Shown: piece by piece, positions 32,301 through 34,080 of the stretch | How the letters are laid out: each line of letters begins with the position of its first letter | Numbering within the stretch: position 1 is the first letter of the stretch | Origin: Arcicella sp. | GTDB lineage: Bacteria; Bacteroidota; Bacteroidia; Cytophagales; Spirosomataceae | NCBI GenBank assembly: GCA_025354645.1 | Contig: JANXML010000113.1 | Span: 1-34,080 of the forward strand | Length of the DNA stretch: 34,080 bases | Direction: 5' to 3' | Position numbers and translations under genes: made by a program | Notes under the pieces: generated by a model | What the model saw: the letters and a program-made list of their open reading frames with translations, nothing else | The model's database searches: none | What the model was told of the DNA's origin: nothing

Positions 32301-33391
32301 GATAATTTCCTGCCTTTCCAAACAAACTCTTTTTCTTGGGCAATTAAACCAAAAAAAACTACATAAAAAGGGTAAATAAGTTGAATAAAAGGAATAAATT
32401 TTATTTTATCTTTTTGATCTAAATAATTGATAATCAAGCACAAAAAGACAAATTCAGGTAAACATTTTAATGCAATATTGAAATAGTTTTGAGTGAAAAT
32501 ACTATAAATCATACTCAAATTAACCGTAAAAATAAAAATAGCTAATGATATTACCTTCACATCTTTATATTGCTTCCATTTGCTCGCCCATCTTTTTCTT
32601 TGTTGATAAAAATGGCTAAAATCAGGTTGCGATTTTGTATGAACAATTGCATTTTTATTCAAGTTAAAGATGACTCTATTTGGATAAATATTGGCTATTT
32701 TATGCATTAGGAATTCATCGTCACCAGAAGCTAAATGTTCATTACCTTCAAAACCTTTAACTTCTTCAAAAACCTCTCGTGTATATGCAATATTGGCTCC
32801 ATTGCACATATTAGGCTTTTTTAAATACATTGCACATGCTCCTGAACCAATCAAACTGGCAAATTCAATAGTTTGGAAAGTGTTCCAAAGCGATTGCTCA
32901 TCGGTGAAAGTAACGATTGAACTGATCAACTTAGCTTCTTTTTGCTTATATACTTCTTCGATTGATGCAAGCCAATTTTCAGAAACGCTGCAATCTCCAT
33001 CGGTTGTAATTATCAATTCTCCTGATGAAATTTCTATGCTTTTTTGAATTGCTCTTTTTTTAGGTGATAAATTAGTTTCAGTAAATATATTTAATATTTT
33101 TAAATCATATTGAGCAAATTCTTGAAAAAACAAAACAATTTTTTCAGTATTATCTGTTGAACCATCATTGGCAATAATTACTTCAAAATTTTTAAAAGGA
33201 TATTTTTGTTTATTTAAGTCTTTTAAAAGATTCAGAATATTATCCTGTTCATTTCTTACAGGAATAATTACAGTCAATTTTGTCTCTTTTAGGCTAAGGG
33301 TTTTGATTTTTTCTCTTTTCATTTTTAACCAAGTAATAATGAATACTGAGTTTAAAATAAAGTATAAATAATTTATTAAAAGAATCGCCAT
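32297..33391 (-). CDS. GT2 family glycosyltransferase, membrane-bound
   Basis: This 364-aa protein has an N-terminal membrane helix (about 3-22), then a GT-A domain: LTVIIPVRNEQDN (39-51), IANDGSTDNTEK, KKRAIQKSIE, ITTDGDCSVSENW with the DxD motif, the GDDEFLMHK acceptor-site acidic pair, and QQRKRWASKWKQY (Q..RW). Three C-terminal helices (about 278-350) follow. The layout equals that of the GT2 at 30553-31554, though the two are diverged. Its start directly follows the stop of the membrane protein upstream with no gap, and its end overlaps the deacetylase start, so the three are tightly coupled. Confidence 0.9.
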   Translation of the reverse strand: MAILLINYLYFILNSVFIITWLKMKREKIKTLSLKETKLTVIIPVRNEQDNILNLLKDLNKQKYPFKNFEVIIANDGSTDNTEKIVLFFQEFAQYDLKILNIFTETNLSPKKRAIQKSIEISSGELIITTDGDCSVSENWLASIEEVYKQKEAKLISSIVTFTDEQSLWNTFQTIEFASLIGSGACAMYLKKPNMCNGANIAYTREVFEEVKGFEGNEHLASGDDEFLMHKIANIYPNRVIFNLNKNAIVHTKSQPDFSHFYQQRKRWASKWKQYKDVKVISLAIFIFTVNLSMIYSIFTQNYFNIALKCLPEFVFLCLIINYLDQKDKIKFIPFIQLIYPFYVVFFGLIAQEKEFVWKGRKLS

Positions 33392-34080
33392 TTAGGTAAT
33401 TGGTTTATCAATATTTTTCAATTTCAGCAGTAATATGCTTCCTACGAGTACGGGTAATAAAATATTAATAATCCAAAGTGCAAAAGTTGCAGTAATTACG
33501 GAAGAAACGTTTACTGAATAAAAACTAAAAAAGTGAAGTGCTGAAATTTCTCTTATTCCTAAATCAGTTAAAAAATTTATCTGTGGAATTACCGTTTTGA
33601 ACAACAATACTAAACACGAAATTGCCCATAATTCAACGAAACTTATATTAATATTGAAAATTTGCAACATAATGACAAATTGAATTGAATAAGTTAAAAA
33701 TCGTAAAGTTGTCCAAAAAATAACTTTGAAAAAAACTTCATTTTTAAATTCAATTAAGGCTTTAAAATAGTTTTGATAAGGTTTTATCCAAGAAAAACGT
33801 TTTGAAAATGACTGAAAATTATATCGATATGAAAAAATAAATATTCCCAAAAAGACACATAAAATCAAAAGTGCGAGAATTAATTTGTCAAAATCTGAAA
33901 TAATTTTATTCCAAATTATTGAATAAGATACCATCCCAAAAATGAGAGTAACATAAAATTGGATTCCATTTCCTAAAAGATTTGTTCCAATTCCAGATGG
34001 TCGATTAGCTTTTTTCAAGATTAACGTCCTACCCACAAAATCTCCAAAATTAGCAGGCGTAATAAATCCGAGCGTCAAAC
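33392..34080 (-). CDS. LPG-synthase-type (YbhN/UPF0104) membrane protein, N-terminus cut by window end
   Basis: At least 228 residues of the C-terminal part are present, and the frame stays open through the window edge. About six hydrophobic segments are visible. The TLGFITPANFGDFVGRTLILKK stretch matches the P..G.GE..R-type region of the lysylphosphatidylglycerol synthase transmembrane family, and the late PQINFLTDLGIREISALHFF and NILLPVLVGSILLL segments match the end of the family. Such proteins are flippase-like or helper membrane proteins that often sit with glycosyltransferases. The family member here lacks the soluble aminoacyl-transferase domain on its C-terminal side. It is the first visible gene of the minus-strand glycan operon. 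Confidence 0.85.
   Translation of the reverse strand, partial: LTLGFITPANFGDFVGRTLILKKANRPSGIGTNLLGNGIQFYVTLIFGMVSYSIIWNKIISDFDKLILALLILCVFLGIFIFSYRYNFQSFSKRFSWIKPYQNYFKALIEFKNEVFFKVIFWTTLRFLTYSIQFVIMLQIFNINISFVELWAISCLVLLFKTVIPQINFLTDLGIREISALHFFSFYSVNVSSVITATFALWIINILLPVLVGSILLLKLKNIDKPIT

Overview
The window is AT-rich DNA from a member of the Bacteroidota, most likely a Cytophagales-type environmental bacterium. This rests on OmpA-like proteins with PD40 propellers, -7 elements of the TAnnTTTG type in place of TATAAT, few Shine-Dalgarno sequences, a full-length LanB dehydratase, and a type I asparaginase gene beside a TatD gene. The genus is not resolved. Nothing in the window looks like a plasmid, a phage, an IS transposase or a CRISPR array.

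Layout. (1) 1-4958: the tail of an unknown gene runs into twelve copies of a 7-bp repeat, followed by a small hypothetical gene and two tandem paralogous outer-envelope proteins (discoidin-like domain, PD40 propeller, carboxypeptidase-regulatory-like domain, OmpA). (2) 5070-19010, plus strand: an accessory surface-polysaccharide locus. It holds a two-piece transketolase whose halves flank a fused NAD-sugar epimerase/dehydratase-GT2 protein, an unknown polytopic membrane protein, an OafA-type acyltransferase, a GT2, UDP-galactopyranose mutase, an 880-aa unknown protein, and an MBOAT O-acyltransferase with its AlgJ/AlgX-like partner. (3) 19007-21237: an OxyR with both redox cysteines, translationally chained to a UMF1-type MFS permease. 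(4) 21284-21358: tRNA-Val(GAC) and its terminator. (5) 21375-26109, minus strand: a full-length lantibiotic dehydratase with no visible precursor or cyclase, a DUF1080 protein and an SDR. (6) 26262-28544, plus strand: an alpha/beta hydrolase, phenylalanine 4-hydroxylase and a MarR regulator. (7) 28625-34080, minus strand: a run of LPG-synthase-type membrane protein (cut by the window end), GT2, polysaccharide deacetylase, GT2, TatD nuclease and asparaginase.

How the genes fit together. Region 2 probably makes an acylated surface glycan containing galactofuranose and perhaps an unusual sugar whose carbon skeleton is edited by the split thiamine-diphosphate enzyme. Region 7 probably builds or modifies an envelope glycolipid or glycan.

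Several intergenic spaces contain inverted-repeat elements. Two (17930-17988 and 29691-29788) share GTAACCCGA...TCGGGTTAC ends. Their inner stems differ but remain paired, and each lies a few bases from the neighbouring start or stop codons. Two others (2786-2880 and 12558-12683) are built from an AGGTATGAG-like unit. These elements, the split transketolase with its fused partner, and the orphan LanB are the most interesting parts of the window.
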